A stretch of 11,816 nucleotides of DNA, from positions 1 through 11,816 of the forward strand of contig JAJZDF010000008.1 of the NCBI GenBank assembly GCA_021828715.1, given 5' to 3'. The position numbers were made by a program, and so were the translations under genes. The notes beneath the pieces are model-generated. The model was given only the letters and a program-made list of their open reading frames with translations, searched no databases and was not told where the DNA came from. Origin of the DNA: Thermoplasmata archaeon. Lineage in GTDB: Archaea; Thermoplasmatota; Thermoplasmata; Lutacidiplasmatales; UBA184. Positions 6,099 through 11,816 of this stretch are shown piece after piece (positions within the stretch are counted from its first letter, which is position 1; every line of letters begins with the position of its first letter).

Positions 6099-6110
6099 AA
6101 AGCCTTATCG
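6099..6110 (+). promoter_or_regulatory. TATA-like promoter element of TYW1
   Basis: AAAGCCTTATCG contains an AAAG patch that could act as BRE followed by TTAT, centred about 31 nt before the ATG at 6137. It lies in the 65-nt gap after the permease stop and suggests separate transcription of TYW1 with no or a very short leader. Confidence 0.45.
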
Positions 6111-6136
6111 GCGGCGTCCGTTCGGCGCGATCGCCG

Positions 6137-7126
6137 ATGGGGGACCAGGACCTTTCGACGGAGCTGAGCGGCCAGGGGTACCAGCTCGTCGGGCGGCACA
6201 GCGCGGTCAAGCTCTGCTACTGGACCCGGGAGTCGCTCGCCCACGGCCGGGACTGCTACAAGGGACGCTTCTACGGGATCGAGAGCCACCGGTGCCTCCA
6301 GATGTCGCCGGCGATCGACTCGTGCAACCTGCACTGCCGCTTCTGCTGGCGGAACCAGGGATGGGAGAACGACGCGGTGATGCCGGAGTTCGACGATCCC
6401 GAGACGCTGCTCGACCGTTCAGTCGACGCGCAGCGCCGCATCCTCTCCGGCTTCAAGGGGGATCCGGCGATCCGCATCGAACGGTGGGACGAGGCGCAGT
6501 CGCCGCGCCACATCGCGATCTCCCTCACCGGAGAGCCGACGCTCTACCCCCGGATGAACCGGTTCCTCGAGCTCGCCCACGCGCGGGGCATCACCACGTT
6601 CCTCGTCACCAACGGCACGAACCCGGACGCGCTCCGGGCGCTCGACCCGCTGCCGACGCAGCTGTACGTCTCCGTGACCGCCCCCAACGCCGAGCTGTTC
6701 CGGCGGCTCACGCTCCCCGCCCACGACGACGCGTTCGAGCGGCTCCGGGAATCGCTCCGGATCGTTCGCGACCTGAAGACGCGCCGGGTCGTCCGTCACA
6801 CCCTCGTGCGCGGCTGGAACCTCGGCTGGGTCGACCAGTACTCGGAGCTCGACCGTCTCGCCCGTCCCGACTTCATCGAGGCGAAGGGGTACGTCTACAT
6901 GGGCAAGTCCCGGCAGCGGCTCGGCCGCGACCACGTCCCGGATCACGAGGAGATCCGCGGATTCGCGCATCGTCTCGCCCGCCAGACCGGTTACCTGGAA
7001 CTGGACGAGTCGCCCGACTCGAAGGTCGTCCTGTTGGGCCGGAGCCGCGCCGGACGGTACCTTCCGGGACGCGAGCCGGCCGGGGCCGCCCTCGAACGGC
7101 CCGAGCCTACACTACCCGCCAGTTGA
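6137..7126 (+). CDS. taw1: 4-demethylwyosine synthase (radical SAM, TYW1/Taw1)
   Basis: This 329-residue enzyme converts N1-methylguanosine-37 in tRNA-Phe to 4-demethylwyosine using pyruvate and S-adenosylmethionine, the ring-forming step of wyosine synthesis. The radical SAM motif CNLHCRFC gives C63, C67 and C70. Three more cysteines, C27, C40 and C53, match the ligands of the second [4Fe-4S] cluster of archaeal TYW1. K42 follows C40 by two, in the place of the lysine proposed to bind pyruvate in the Methanocaldococcus enzyme. SLTGEPTLYPRM (about 127-138), VTNGTNPD and the SVTAPN segment are the expected SAM-binding and barrel features. There is no flavodoxin domain, which marks the archaeal form. 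ATG 6137 is the natural start: upstream the frame is only a shadow of the permease gene. The 3' end overlaps sec61-beta on the opposite strand by 20 nt. Confidence 0.95.
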   Translation: MGDQDLSTELSGQGYQLVGRHSAVKLCYWTRESLAHGRDCYKGRFYGIESHRCLQMSPAIDSCNLHCRFCWRNQGWENDAVMPEFDDPETLLDRSVDAQRRILSGFKGDPAIRIERWDEAQSPRHIAISLTGEPTLYPRMNRFLELAHARGITTFLVTNGTNPDALRALDPLPTQLYVSVTAPNAELFRRLTLPAHDDAFERLRESLRIVRDLKTRRVVRHTLVRGWNLGWVDQYSELDRLARPDFIEAKGYVYMGKSRQRLGRDHVPDHEEIRGFAHRLARQTGYLELDESPDSKVVLLGRSRAGRYLPGREPAGAALERPEPTLPAS

Positions 7127-7268
7127 GCACCGAGACGAGGATCGCCGCGGCGATCCCCAACCCGATCACGAGGTACGGGTTGATCTTGAGCGCCTTCGTC
7201 TCCTCCATGTCGTAGTACTGGATGAGACCGGCGGCGCTCGAGAAGCCGGAGCGGCGGTTGTCGGGCAT
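7107..7268 (-). CDS. Preprotein translocase subunit Sec61-beta (SecG analogue)
   Basis: I translated this 53-residue protein by hand. After MPDNRRSG comes FSSAAGLIQYYDMEE (about residues 9-23), the typical Sec61-beta cytoplasmic segment, then a basic stretch TKALKINPY and one membrane helix, LVIGLGIAAAILVSVLNW (33-50). It is the small, tail-anchored subunit of the SecY/Sec61-gamma/Sec61-beta protein-conducting channel in the cytoplasmic membrane. Length and architecture match archaeal Sec61-beta exactly. ATG 7268 has a strong TATA element centred about 29 nt upstream, so it is transcribed on its own and probably without a leader. The last 20 nt overlap the end of taw1 on the other strand. The S49 peptidase gene lies 63 nt upstream on the same strand. 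Confidence 0.93.
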   Translation of the reverse strand: MPDNRRSGFSSAAGLIQYYDMEETKALKINPYLVIGLGIAAAILVSVLNWRVV

Positions 7269-7291
7269 GGTGCCCGGCCGACCGCCGGGGA

Positions 7292-7301
7292 ACTATATAT
7301 C
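7292..7301 (-). promoter_or_regulatory. Strong TATA box of sec61-beta
   Basis: On the minus strand, GATATATAGT is the best TATA box of the window. It is an eight-base A/T run in otherwise very GC-rich DNA, centred about 29 nt before the ATG at 7268. The spacing implies a leaderless mRNA. Confidence 0.75.
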
Positions 7302-7331
7302 GGCCGACGCACGCCCCGGGCCCGTGCGGGA

Positions 7332-8129
7332 CTACCGTCGGTACCCGGCCCCGGCCCAGCCGAGGAGCGAATCCTCGACCGCGTCTTGGAAGCGTCCGAC
7401 GACTCCCCCGCCGCCGAGGCCCGGTCCCCGTCCGTTCAGCAGGCGGTCGAGCAGCGGGCGCGGCGGGCCGACCCGAACGGTCTTTTCCACCGACACGCCG
7501 GTCGCCGCGGCGAGCGCCTCCAGCGCCCCCTCCCGGTCGGCGAGGGCGTCGATCAGCCCGAGCCCGAGGGCCTGACGACCGGTCCAGATCTCTCCGGTGG
7601 CGAGCCGCCGGATCTCGTCGACGGGCCGCTTCCTCTGGCCGGCGACCAGCCCCACGAACTCCGCGTGGCCCTCGTCGAGGATCGCCTGCATCTTGGCCCG
7701 CTCCACGTCCGTGAGCGGCCGGAGGCCCTGGAACGCATCCTTGTGCTCGCCCGCGTGGAGGAGCTCCACCGAGACCCCCAGCTTCTCCAGCAGGCCCCGG
7801 ACGGCGATGTGGGGGAGGACGACCCCGATCGACCCGACCGCCGACTCCGGGTAGGCGAAGATGCGGCGCGCCCCGAGGGCGGCGAGGTAGGCCCCCGAGG
7901 CGCCGACCGAGCCGATCGATGCGAAGACCGGCTTTACCCGGTCCAATCGCTGGACCGCGAGGAAGAGGTCCATCGAGGCGATCGACTCCCCGCCGCCGCT
8001 CGAGATGTCGAGGAGCACCCCCCGGACCCGGGGGCGCGAGCGCAGGCTCCGGAGGAGCGCGAGGTACGGTTCCACCGAGCGCTCCCGGATCGTTCCGCGG
8101 AACGGCACCAGGGCGAGGCGTTCGCGCAT
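7332..8129 (-). CDS. sppA: S49 family peptidase, SppA-like, without an N-terminal membrane anchor
   Basis: This 265-residue serine peptidase resembles signal peptide peptidase SppA, which degrades signal peptides and other membrane-released fragments. The nucleophile is Ser78 in GSVGASGAYLAA (73-84) and the general-base Lys is K130 in GEHKDAF (127-133). Supporting segments are LLDISSGGGE (39-48), ESAVGSIGVV (95-104), and the TGEIWTGRQALGLGLID stretch (178-194). Most SppA proteins begin with a membrane helix; here the first residues MRERLALVPFRGTI go straight into the catalytic fold. The C-terminal tail (about 225-265) is Gly-rich and could bind the membrane, but is not a clear transmembrane segment. 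ATG 8129 has CTATAAC about 30 nt upstream, so the start is well placed. The sec61-beta gene lies downstream on the same strand. Confidence 0.92.
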   Translation of the reverse strand: MRERLALVPFRGTIRERSVEPYLALLRSLRSRPRVRGVLLDISSGGGESIASMDLFLAVQRLDRVKPVFASIGSVGASGAYLAALGARRIFAYPESAVGSIGVVLPHIAVRGLLEKLGVSVELLHAGEHKDAFQGLRPLTDVERAKMQAILDEGHAEFVGLVAGQRKRPVDEIRRLATGEIWTGRQALGLGLIDALADREGALEALAAATGVSVEKTVRVGPPRPLLDRLLNGRGPGLGGGGVVGRFQDAVEDSLLGWAGAGYRR

Positions 8130-8154
8130 CGTTCGCCGGGTTCACGTCGCCCCG

Positions 8155-8163
8155 GGTTATAGC
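8155..8163 (-). promoter_or_regulatory. TATA box of the S49 peptidase gene
   Basis: On the minus strand, GCTATAACC is centred about 30 nt before the ATG at 8129, a clear archaeal TATA box with leaderless spacing. It lies in the 94-nt gap shared with the divergent membrane-protein gene. Confidence 0.6.
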
Positions 8164-8190
8164 CTCCGGCTTACCCTCGCTTCGCCGGCG

Positions 8191-8203
8191 GATTCAAGTA
8201 TCC
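8191..8203 (+). promoter_or_regulatory. Weak TATA-like element of the membrane-protein gene
   Basis: GATTCAAGTATCC is an A/T-enriched patch whose AAGTAT part is centred about 25 nt before the ATG at 8224. The GGAGGG at 8218-8223 abuts the ATG and is too close for an ordinary ribosome binding site, so leaderless translation is likely. Support is weak. Confidence 0.3.
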
Positions 8204-8223
8204 GACCGGGGCAGCCCGGAGGG

Positions 8224-9033
8224 ATGACCGACGGCCGGGGGCCGAACCGCCGGGAGGGGCCCGGGGCCGGCCGGTACCCCGGCTGGCGGCCGATAGTGGC
8301 GCTCGCGCTCGTCGCCCCCTCGATCCCCGGACTGTTGACCGGCTCCACCCCGGTCTCCCGCCTGCTGTTCGACCCGGTGGGGTTCCTCCTGTCGTTCCTC
8401 GGGCTCGTCGCGCTGTACGGGGGCGGCGCCCTCCTGATCCGAGAGTTCCGGGCGCGACGCGGCGGAGGCTGGACGACGGTCCTGCTCCTCGGGGCGGCGT
8501 ACGGCATCGTCGAGGAGGGGTTTGCGGTGCACACCTTCTTCGCCCCCGGCGGGGCCCCCGTGTTCGCGTTCGCAACGTACGGGCAGTGGGCGGGGGTCGA
8601 CTGGCTCTGGGCCCTCGGGCTCACGGTCTTCCATTCGGTCTACTCGATCGCGCTGCCGATCTTGATTGTCGACCTCTGGTTTCCCGAATCCCGGGACGCC
8701 CCGTGGCTCGGCCGCGTGGGGGTCGGCCTCACGGCCGCGGCCTACCTCGGGATCGTGGCGCTCTTCGCGCGGGTCGTCGGGCACGGACCGACCCCGGCTG
8801 CCTTCGGGTTCTTCCTGGCGCTCGCCGTCGGCCTCGTGGGATGGGCCGCGCTCGCCCCACCGGGGCTGCTCTCGCCGCGACCGGGACGGGCCCGAGCCTC
8901 CTCGTGGGTCATCGGGGCGGCCGCCGCCCTCCCGTTCACCATCTGGACGCTGCTGCTCCTCCAGTCGGAGCGTCCGCTCCTCTCCGCCTCGGCGGCGGCC
9001 GTCCCCACGCTTTTGGCCGGGGCGACCGGCTAA
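8224..9033 (+). CDS. Polytopic membrane protein, family not recognised
   Basis: This 269-residue protein has seven or eight hydrophobic segments, near residues 23-40, 49-72, 83-105, 112-120, 126-152, 165-185, 192-212 and 226-247. Charged or ionisable residues sit within or beside the membrane part: E97-E98 and H103 in YGIVEEGFAVH, and H137 in LTVFHSVYS. A Glu-Glu pair plus His in membrane helices recalls CPBP-type (Abi/CAAX) intramembrane proteases, but the EExxxR and the FxxxH and HxxxN motifs are not met as such, so I do not assign it. No signal peptide is evident beyond the first helix. It is divergent from the S49 peptidase gene and ends convergently with the proline iminopeptidase gene, the two stop codons overlapping (9030-9033). 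Transporter, receptor or membrane enzyme are all possible. Confidence 0.85.
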   Translation: MTDGRGPNRREGPGAGRYPGWRPIVALALVAPSIPGLLTGSTPVSRLLFDPVGFLLSFLGLVALYGGGALLIREFRARRGGGWTTVLLLGAAYGIVEEGFAVHTFFAPGGAPVFAFATYGQWAGVDWLWALGLTVFHSVYSIALPILIVDLWFPESRDAPWLGRVGVGLTAAAYLGIVALFARVVGHGPTPAAFGFFLALAVGLVGWAALAPPGLLSPRPGRARASSWVIGAAAALPFTIWTLLLLQSERPLLSASAAAVPTLLAGATG

Positions 9034-9935
9034 CGGCTCCGTCCGGACGGTCCCTGCCGGTCGAGAAAATCTCGCAGCACGTCGAAGTAGCGACTCCGCT
9101 CCTCCCAGAAGGCGAGGTGCGAGCTCTCCGGGAAGAGCCGCAGTTCCGAGCCCGGGATCCCCCGGTGGATCGACCCGGCGACGACCGGCGTCACCTCGTC
9201 GTACTTCCCGACGGTGACGAGGGTAGGGACGCGGATCTCCCCCAGCCGGTCGGTGACGGTCCAGTCCCGTATCGTCCCCACGATCGTGAACTCGTTCGGG
9301 CCGTTCATCCGGCCATACTTCGGCACGCTCACGTGCTCGAGGGTGTACGTCACTTCGGCCGGCCACGGATCGAGACGGCAGAGGTGGCGGCGGTAGAACT
9401 GTCCCACCGCCGCGCAGTACGCCGGCGAGTCGTACTGCCCCCGGGCCTCGCCGTCCGCGATCGCTCGTGCCGCCGGGGCCGGCAGGGCGCGCACGAGGCG
9501 CGCCATCTCCCGCACCGCCAACGGCACGTCGGCCAGCCCGCTCACGCTGACCAGCGAGCGCATCCCCTCGGCGTGGGCCAGGGCGTAGGCGATTGCCAGG
9601 AGCCCCCCATAGCTCGAACCGATCAGATGGACCGGCCCGAGGTCGAGGGTTCGGCGGAGTTCCTCGAGGTCCTCGACGTCGCGGTCGATCGAGTACTCCC
9701 CGGGGTCCTGGGCGCGCTCCGATCGGCCGCAGCCGAGCTGGTCGTAGAAGAGGACCCGGTAACCGGCCGACGCGAGGTCTTCGAACGGGAGTAGGTAGTC
9801 GTGGCACATCCCGGGACCGCCGTGGAGCATCAGGACCGTGCCCCGCGCCCCTCCGTCGCCGACCGAACGCCAATAGAGGTTGTAGCCGTGCACGCGGAGG
9901 CGCCCCTCGCTCCGGCCGGGACCCGCCGTCGCCAC
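9030..9935 (-). CDS. pip: Proline iminopeptidase, tricorn-interacting factor F1 type
   Basis: This 301-residue alpha/beta-hydrolase removes N-terminal residues, preferably proline, from short peptides. In Thermoplasma the homologue, tricorn-interacting factor F1, finishes degradation of peptides released by proteasome and tricorn in the cytoplasm. Visible landmarks are the oxyanion motif HGGPGMCHDY (38-47), LFYDQLGCGRS (62-72), the nucleophile Ser108 in GSSYGG (106-111), Asp246 in KYDEVTP and His273 in SSHLAFWE. E215 in MNGPNEFT and E247 match the two glutamates that hold the substrate amino group in F1. A helical cap (about 132-225) lies between core strands. The start is GTG 9935; the first 10 residues may be unstructured. 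CATTAG about 25 nt upstream on the minus strand is a possible TATA element. Confidence 0.95.
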   Translation of the reverse strand: MATAGPGRSEGRLRVHGYNLYWRSVGDGGARGTVLMLHGGPGMCHDYLLPFEDLASAGYRVLFYDQLGCGRSERAQDPGEYSIDRDVEDLEELRRTLDLGPVHLIGSSYGGLLAIAYALAHAEGMRSLVSVSGLADVPLAVREMARLVRALPAPAARAIADGEARGQYDSPAYCAAVGQFYRRHLCRLDPWPAEVTYTLEHVSVPKYGRMNGPNEFTIVGTIRDWTVTDRLGEIRVPTLVTVGKYDEVTPVVAGSIHRGIPGSELRLFPESSHLAFWEERSRYFDVLRDFLDRQGPSGRSR

Positions 9936-9955
9936 GAAGGCGCAGACGCTGCCCG

Positions 9956-9963
9956 CCTAATGA
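9956..9963 (-). promoter_or_regulatory. Possible TATA-like element of pip
   Basis: TCATTAGG on the minus strand is centred about 25 nt before the GTG at 9935. It is weak in sequence but stands at the spacing seen elsewhere in the window. Confidence 0.35.
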
Positions 9964-10241
9964 GCGGACGCCTACGGCCGGTCGGCGACGCGCACTCCGC
10001 GCGGAACGGAGTCGTACGCCTCGCCGTCCCGCCGGGAACCCGACGGATCGGCCCGGCGTCCCGGTCCCGGTGCTCCGGCCGCGGAGGGGACGGCGGTCGT
10101 TCGGTACAGGCAGGCAAGGTCGGTCGGGGGGCGGAGAAGCGCCGCGGACATCGGAAGGGCCACGGTTAGGAGGGGGATGGAGCGGACGCACACGGGACGG
10201 TCACGACCGGTGACCCCGGGGCCGGGACGCCGGGGCGACAC
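9964..10241. other. Intergenic stretch between pip and the helical orphan gene
   Basis: Between the two divergent genes I see no supported gene. A hairpin with 6-bp arms ACTCCG / CGGAGT (9994-9999 and 10007-10012) and a 7-nt loop is present. On the plus strand the frame of the next gene is open back to an ATG at 10177, but the residues it adds are a Pro/Gly/Arg-rich low-complexity run. On the minus strand an open frame of about 59 codons from 10151 has weaker G/C third-position bias than the real genes. Confidence 0.4.
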
Positions 10242-10249
10242 GACTATCC
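10241..10249 (+). promoter_or_regulatory. Possible TATA-like element of the helical orphan gene
   Basis: CGACTATCC is centred about 27 nt before the GTG at 10273. It is weak, but supports that start over the upstream ATG at 10177. Confidence 0.3.
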
Positions 10250-10272
10250 ACGGGCCCGGGCTCTGGCGTGGT

Positions 10273-10707
10273 GTGCTGGCGAGCGCCCCGCCGGTCGACA
10301 TTGCGCGCGCCCCGGCGGGGTTCGACGAGCTCGTCGAGTGGTTCGACCGGGTCTCCTACCGCCTGGTGCTCCTCGAGGAGTACCGGCTCGAGCAGATCGA
10401 GTCGGCCGTGGCGGCGATGGAGCGGGGCGTCCTCGACCATCTGGGGGCGGACGACTCTACCCGGCTCCCGCCCATTGCCGGCACGGGGCCCGCGCCCGAT
10501 TTCCGGCCGGCGCACCTGCACGACGACCACGTGCGCTACGCGACGTCGCTGGAGCAGCTGCGGGGGCTGCTCGCCGTAGTCGAGCGGGAGGACCACGGGG
10601 GGCACCGGCAGGCGCTCGGCCAGTACGGCCGCATCCTCGCGGAGTCCCTCCGGCGACATCGCGGCGACGAGAAGGGCGAGCGTCCGAACCCTCCTTGGAA
10701 ACCCTAA
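10273..10707 (+). CDS. Helical protein of unknown function
   Basis: I do not recognise this 144-residue protein. From the GTG at 10273 it begins MLASAPPVDI. It continues with a long amphipathic helical region (about 15-54, including FDELVEWFDRVSYRLVLLEE and IESAVAAMERGVLDHL), a Pro-rich link (about 58-75), and a second helical region (about 80-128) with SLEQLRGLLAVVERE and QYGRILAESLRRH. The tail is charged. There are no cysteines and no membrane segment; His residues cluster at the start of the second region (RPAHLHDDH). The shape suggests a helical bundle, possibly a dimer. An alternative ATG at 10177, preceded by GGAGG, would add 32 low-complexity residues; the TATA spacing favours 10273. 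It ends 31 nt before rfcS on the same strand, so co-transcription with rfcS is possible. Confidence 0.7.
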   Translation: MLASAPPVDIARAPAGFDELVEWFDRVSYRLVLLEEYRLEQIESAVAAMERGVLDHLGADDSTRLPPIAGTGPAPDFRPAHLHDDHVRYATSLEQLRGLLAVVEREDHGGHRQALGQYGRILAESLRRHRGDEKGERPNPPWKP

Positions 10708-10738
10708 AGAGCGGGCACCGGCACGGAGGCCCGGCACC

Positions 10739-11722
10739 ATGGCGGCTCGGGCGTCGGAGGCGGTCTGGGTGGAGAAGTACCGCCCGACGTCGCTCGAGGA
10801 GATGGTCGGCCAGGAGCAGATCGTCCCGCTCCTCCGTTCCTACGCCGCGCAGCGGTCGCTGCCCCACCTGATGTTCGCGGGACCTCCGGGAACCGGGAAG
10901 ACGACCGCGGCCCTCGCGCTGGCCCGAGACCTCTTCGGACCGTCCTGGCGGCAGAACTTCCTCGAGCTGAACGCGAGCGACGAACGCGGCATCGACACCG
11001 TACGGGGAACGATCAAGCAGTACGCCCGCACGGCGCCGATCGGGGAGGTCAGCTTCAAACTCCTCTTCCTCGACGAGGCGGACAACCTGACCGCGGAGGC
11101 CCAGGCGTCGCTCCGCCGGCTGATGGAGCGGTACTCGGGCTCGTGCCGGTTCATCCTGTCGTGCAACTACTCGTCCCGGGTCATCGACCCGATCCAGTCC
11201 CGCTGCGCGGTGTTCCGGTTCCGCGCCTACTCGACCGGCGCGATCCGGACCCAACTCGAGCGAATCGCCGGCGCCGAGGGGAAGCAGGTCGACCCCGAGG
11301 CGTACGAGGCGATCCTCGCCGCCGCGGACGGCGACATGCGGCGGGCGATCAATCTCCTCCAGCTTACCGCGACCCACGCGGCCCACGTCACCGCGCAGAC
11401 GATCCAGGAGCACGCCTCGACCCCCCTCCGTCGCGAGGTGGAGGGGATGCTGGCGGCGGCGGTCGCCGGCCGCTTCCGCGACGCCCGGACCCAGCTTTAC
11501 GCCCTTCTGGTGGAACGGGGCGCGGCCGGGGATGAGATCCTCCGTGCGATCCACAGCTACCTTCCGGAGATCGACGACCGGACCCTGCCGGCGCGCGAGA
11601 AGGTCCGTCTGATCGAGTACCTCGGCGAGCTCGACTTCCGCCTGGCGCAAGGCGCATCGGACCGGATCCAACTCGAGGCGCTGCTCGCGCATATCGCCGC
11701 GGTCGGTCCCGCCGCCCGCTGA
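10739..11722 (+). CDS. rfcS: Replication factor C small subunit (clamp loader ATPase)
   Basis: This 327-residue AAA+ protein is the small subunit of archaeal RFC, which with RfcL opens the PCNA ring and loads it on primed DNA. Landmarks are the N-terminal WVEKYRPTSLEEMVGQE (RFC box II), Walker A GPPGTGKTT (48-56), Walker B LLFLDEAD (107-114), sensor 1 LSCNYSSRVI (139-148), the SRC arginine-finger motif (153-155) and sensor 2 GDMRRAINLLQ. The C-terminal collar domain (about 225-327) is helical. No intein interrupts the Walker A site, where archaeal RFC genes sometimes carry one. ATG 10739 has GGAGG at 10725-10729, nine nt upstream, so it is probably translated from a leadered mRNA, either from the gene before or from CCTAAAG (10703-10709). 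It is closely followed by the next gene. Confidence 0.97.
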   Translation: MAARASEAVWVEKYRPTSLEEMVGQEQIVPLLRSYAAQRSLPHLMFAGPPGTGKTTAALALARDLFGPSWRQNFLELNASDERGIDTVRGTIKQYARTAPIGEVSFKLLFLDEADNLTAEAQASLRRLMERYSGSCRFILSCNYSSRVIDPIQSRCAVFRFRAYSTGAIRTQLERIAGAEGKQVDPEAYEAILAAADGDMRRAINLLQLTATHAAHVTAQTIQEHASTPLRREVEGMLAAAVAGRFRDARTQLYALLVERGAAGDEILRAIHSYLPEIDDRTLPAREKVRLIEYLGELDFRLAQGASDRIQLEALLAHIAAVGPAAR

Positions 11723-11729
11723 GGGAGCT

Positions 11730-11816
11730 ATGGCACGCCAGCAGGACGTCGGGGGGAAGCCGAGGGTCGCCCGACGCGCCGTGGTCGAGGGGGAGCTCCA
11801 GATGGGCGCCTCCACC
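11730..11816 (+). CDS. Probable MoaC (cyclic pyranopterin monophosphate synthase), first 29 residues
   Basis: An ATG 7 nt after the rfcS stop opens a frame that runs to the right edge. GAGGGAG (11721-11727), overlapping the rfcS stop, could be its ribosome binding site, so the two genes are probably co-transcribed. The 29 residues read MARQQDVGGKPRVARRAV followed by VEGELQMGAST. The run D-V-x-x-K-P-x-x-x-R-x-A-V-x-x-G-x-x-x-M resembles the N-terminus of MoaC, typically a VDVS-K-P, RRAVA-G and M-region pattern. MoaC acts in the first step of molybdopterin synthesis together with MoaA. With so little sequence, the assignment is tentative; the existence of the reading frame is firmer. Confidence 0.5.
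   Translation, partial: MARQQDVGGKPRVARRAVVEGELQMGAST

Noticed and set aside
5090..6136. Upstream extension of the taw1 frame through the permease gene
   Set aside because: The extension is Arg/Pro-rich and out of frame with the permease, which has clear membrane helices. TYW1 similarity begins just after ATG 6137.
8503..8650. CPBP (Abi/CAAX) protease assignment for the membrane protein
   Set aside because: The Glu-Glu pair is present but the following Arg and the paired His/Asn motifs are not found at the expected spacing.
9972..10151. Possible small minus-strand gene between pip and the orphan gene
   Set aside because: Its third-position G/C is visibly lower than in real neighbours, it has no recognisable motif and no promoter or ribosome binding site.
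8194..10191. Open frame of about 665 codons on the minus strand
   Set aside because: It crosses the membrane-protein gene in antisense and the pip gene out of frame, is almost wholly Arg/Gly/Pro, and shows no domain. Few stop codons are expected at this GC content.
10177..10272. Earlier ATG start for the helical orphan gene
   Set aside because: It is preceded by GGAGG and cannot be excluded, but adds 32 low-complexity residues and lacks a TATA-like element at a proper distance. GTG 10273 has one.
1..11816. CRISPR array, insertion sequence, toxin-antitoxin or defence island
   Set aside because: I found no direct repeats with spacers, transposase motifs, terminal inverted repeats with target duplications, or defence-type domains. 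All genes with a recognisable family look chromosomal and share the same base composition.

Overview
The window looks like a piece of a very GC-rich (roughly 70% by eye) archaeal chromosome, most likely from the Thermoplasmatota. The archaeal assignment rests on an archaeosine tRNA-guanine transglycosylase, an archaeal-type TYW1/Taw1, a replication factor C small subunit, a family 5 uracil-DNA glycosylase, a Sec61-beta subunit, and TATA-box promoters instead of bacterial -35/-10 elements. The Thermoplasmatota assignment rests mainly on a proline iminopeptidase very close to tricorn-interacting factor F1 of Thermoplasma. Genes are tightly packed on both strands. There are no tRNAs or rRNAs, insertion sequences, CRISPR arrays or phage genes that I can see.

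Layout. 1-1527 (minus): udgB followed by tgtA, coupled through TGA-G-ATG; tgtA runs off the left edge. 1632-3230 (plus): a 404-residue bactofilin-like beta-helix protein with a nearly strict 17-residue repeat, followed after 9 nt by a small winged-helix protein. 3231-3549: no convincing gene. 3550-4102: a single-domain rhodanese (minus) diverging from a 48-residue YHS-domain protein (plus). 4103-4245: a gap with several inverted repeats, one directly in front of a TATA-like element. 4246-6071 (plus): an ABC ATPase and ABC-2 permease overlapping by 4 nt. 6137-7126 (plus): TYW1. 7107-7268 (minus): Sec61-beta, overlapping the TYW1 3' end. 7332-8129 (minus): an S49 (SppA-like) peptidase. 8224-9033 (plus): a polytopic membrane protein with no assigned family. 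9030-9935 (minus): proline iminopeptidase. 10273-10707 (plus): a helical orphan. 10739-11722 (plus): RfcS. 11730 to the right edge (plus): the start of a probable MoaC.

Themes. Two genes modify tRNA (archaeosine at position 15, wyosine at position 37), udgB repairs DNA and rfcS loads the sliding clamp. Sec61-beta and the S49 peptidase lie together and suggest a protein-export or membrane-quality theme. The bactofilin-like/winged-helix pair is the least ordinary element: a long, regular beta-helix protein beside a probable DNA-binding protein. Many genes have an A/T-rich TATA-like element centred about 25-31 nt before the start codon, which suggests leaderless transcripts. The ABC operon is the clear exception, with room for a short leader.
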